Positions 4,517-5,111 of a stretch of DNA of 5,111 bases are shown in pieces (within the stretch, counting starts at the first letter, position 1; every line of letters starts with the position of its first letter). This stretch comes from an uncultured Clostridia bacterium (GTDB lineage Bacteria; Bacillota; Clostridia; Peptostreptococcales; Anaerovoracaceae). The position numbers and the translations under genes were made by a program. The notes under the pieces were generated by a model that saw only the letters and a list, made by a program, of their open reading frames with translations, did not search any database and had not been told where the DNA came from. The stretch is taken from positions 1 through 5,111 of the forward strand of contig CAMIWY010000130.1 in NCBI GenBank assembly GCA_946402595.1. Direction: 5' to 3'.

Positions 4517-5111
4517 CTTCAGTTCCATCGCCGGTCGCGATCATTGTAACTTCGTTATTAAACTCGACCCATGATTCTCCGCCGTCGAATGAGTGATTGT
4601 ACATTGAGAACGCATCCCAAGTGCTCTCTTCCTTGTATACTGACATATCTTTCTTTACATACTCGCTGTATTCTTTCAGTACATTGTCATCAGGATACGC
4701 CAGATAGATATACACTACTCTGTTGTTGCTCTGATCGATAAGTGCATATTCATAAGTGTTGCCGAACCCGTCTATCGTGATATATGCGGGATAGTTATAG
4801 GACTCCTCATCGTAAAGGACATTGTTCGTATATTGCTCCTCATCATATTCGATAGTCTTGGAAAGCGCCTTTAGTCTGCCTATCTCATCAGAAAACTGTT
4901 CGTCTCCATAAGCACATGCAAGAATCATTCTTCCGTCAGTATCAAAGAGGTTCGGCTTGAAATCTGCTGAATATTCGGTCTTATCTGTAAGGATCTCATC
5001 AGGAAAAACGGAAAGATCGCTGTCCAGATCGCCGGCATACTTTTCGATTATAACATCCTTGTTATAGTTCTCAATGCCTTCAGCATGGTAAGAATCACTG
5101 CTGCCGGGATC
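4509..5111 (-). CDS. Uncharacterised acidic protein (5' end outside window)
   Basis: The frame is open from the right edge to TAA at 4511-4509, giving 200 residues with no start in view. An internal ATG at 4928 is not needed as the start, because the 61 codons before it are open and protein-like (for example YAGDLDSDLSVFPDE). The sequence is strongly acidic and tyrosine-rich. It has FDTDGRMILACAYGDE (56-71), EQFSDEIGRLKALSKTI (71-87), a YPAYITIDGFGNTYEYAL block (107-124), VVYIYLAYPDD (132-142) and a YNHSFDGGESWVEF motif (about 171-184). From memory, similar proteins in Clostridia are secreted or lipoprotein-like and unnamed. Whether a signal peptide or lipobox exists cannot be seen, as the N-terminus is missing. 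It is the first visible gene of the accessory cluster and overlaps the following gene's preferred start by eight bases. Confidence 0.75.
   Translation of the reverse strand, partial: DPGSSDSYHAEGIENYNKDVIIEKYAGDLDSDLSVFPDEILTDKTEYSADFKPNLFDTDGRMILACAYGDEQFSDEIGRLKALSKTIEYDEEQYTNNVLYDEESYNYPAYITIDGFGNTYEYALIDQSNNRVVYIYLAYPDDNVLKEYSEYVKKDMSVYKEESTWDAFSMYNHSFDGGESWVEFNNEVTMIATGDGTEDE

Noticed and set aside
3860..4549. 229-codon plus-strand frame
   Set aside because: It is antisense to the 221-aa gene, has no SD-supported start, and lacks recognisable motifs. The minus-strand gene fits its neighbours in strand and spacing.
4509..4928. Treating the ATG at 4928 as the true start of the last gene
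   Set aside because: The frame stays open and protein-like for 61 more codons to the window edge, and no SD precedes 4928, so the gene is 5'-truncated by the window.
1..5111. tRNA, rRNA, CRISPR array, insertion sequence or integrase
   Set aside because: I found no cloverleaf with tRNA features, no regularly spaced direct repeats, no transposase or integrase motifs, and no clear att sites. Element ends are not in this window.

Overview
The window looks like part of the mobilisation/conjugation module of an integrative and conjugative element, or a related mobilisable element, from a Clostridia-type gut Firmicute (Lachnospiraceae/Ruminococcaceae-like). The evidence is the gene set and order: a DUF3846 protein, an oriT-like structured region, a small ribbon-helix-helix MobC-like protein, a MobP-type relaxase, a small 'MAKRV' protein and a PcfB/DUF3801 protein. 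Strong Shine-Dalgarno (SD) sites support a Firmicute host. Every gene I accept is on the minus strand, so transcription runs from high to low coordinates.

In transcription order: (a) 5111-3546 holds three accessory genes of unrecognised function. They are an acidic protein whose start lies outside the window, a beta-rich acidic protein of about 221 aa, and a 97-aa zinc-ribbon protein. They are tightly packed and end at a good intrinsic terminator (3519-3490). (b) 3452-3000 encodes a DUF3846 protein with its own strong SD. (c) About 2990-2834 has no accepted gene. It holds a 10-bp hairpin, a heptamer (GTCCACA) in three copies, paired G-tracts and a dyad just before mobC, and is the best candidate for oriT plus the mob control region. 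(d) 2809-1149 holds mobC and the relaxase gene, overlapping by one base (TGATG). (e) 1148-992 is a spacer with a 68-bp nested inverted-repeat element flanked by perfect 10-bp arms. (f) 991-1 holds a small TTG-initiated gene and then pcfB, which runs off the left edge. The coupling protein gene (VirD4/TraG/PcfC type) would be expected just beyond.

Inferred working model: MobC binds sites in the 2834-2990 region and recruits or positions the relaxase, which nicks oriT. The PcfB-like protein passes the relaxase-DNA complex to the coupling ATPase. MobC may repress its own operon through the dyad at its 5' end. The accessory genes upstream are more A+T rich (24 of 60 bases G+C in 4801-4860, against 35 of 60 in 1561-1620 within the relaxase), and the terminator sets them apart. 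They look like cargo or a neighbouring module rather than transfer machinery.

The least explained feature is the 68-bp structured element right after the relaxase stop codon. It lacks the U-tract of a terminator and also holds two open short reading frames.
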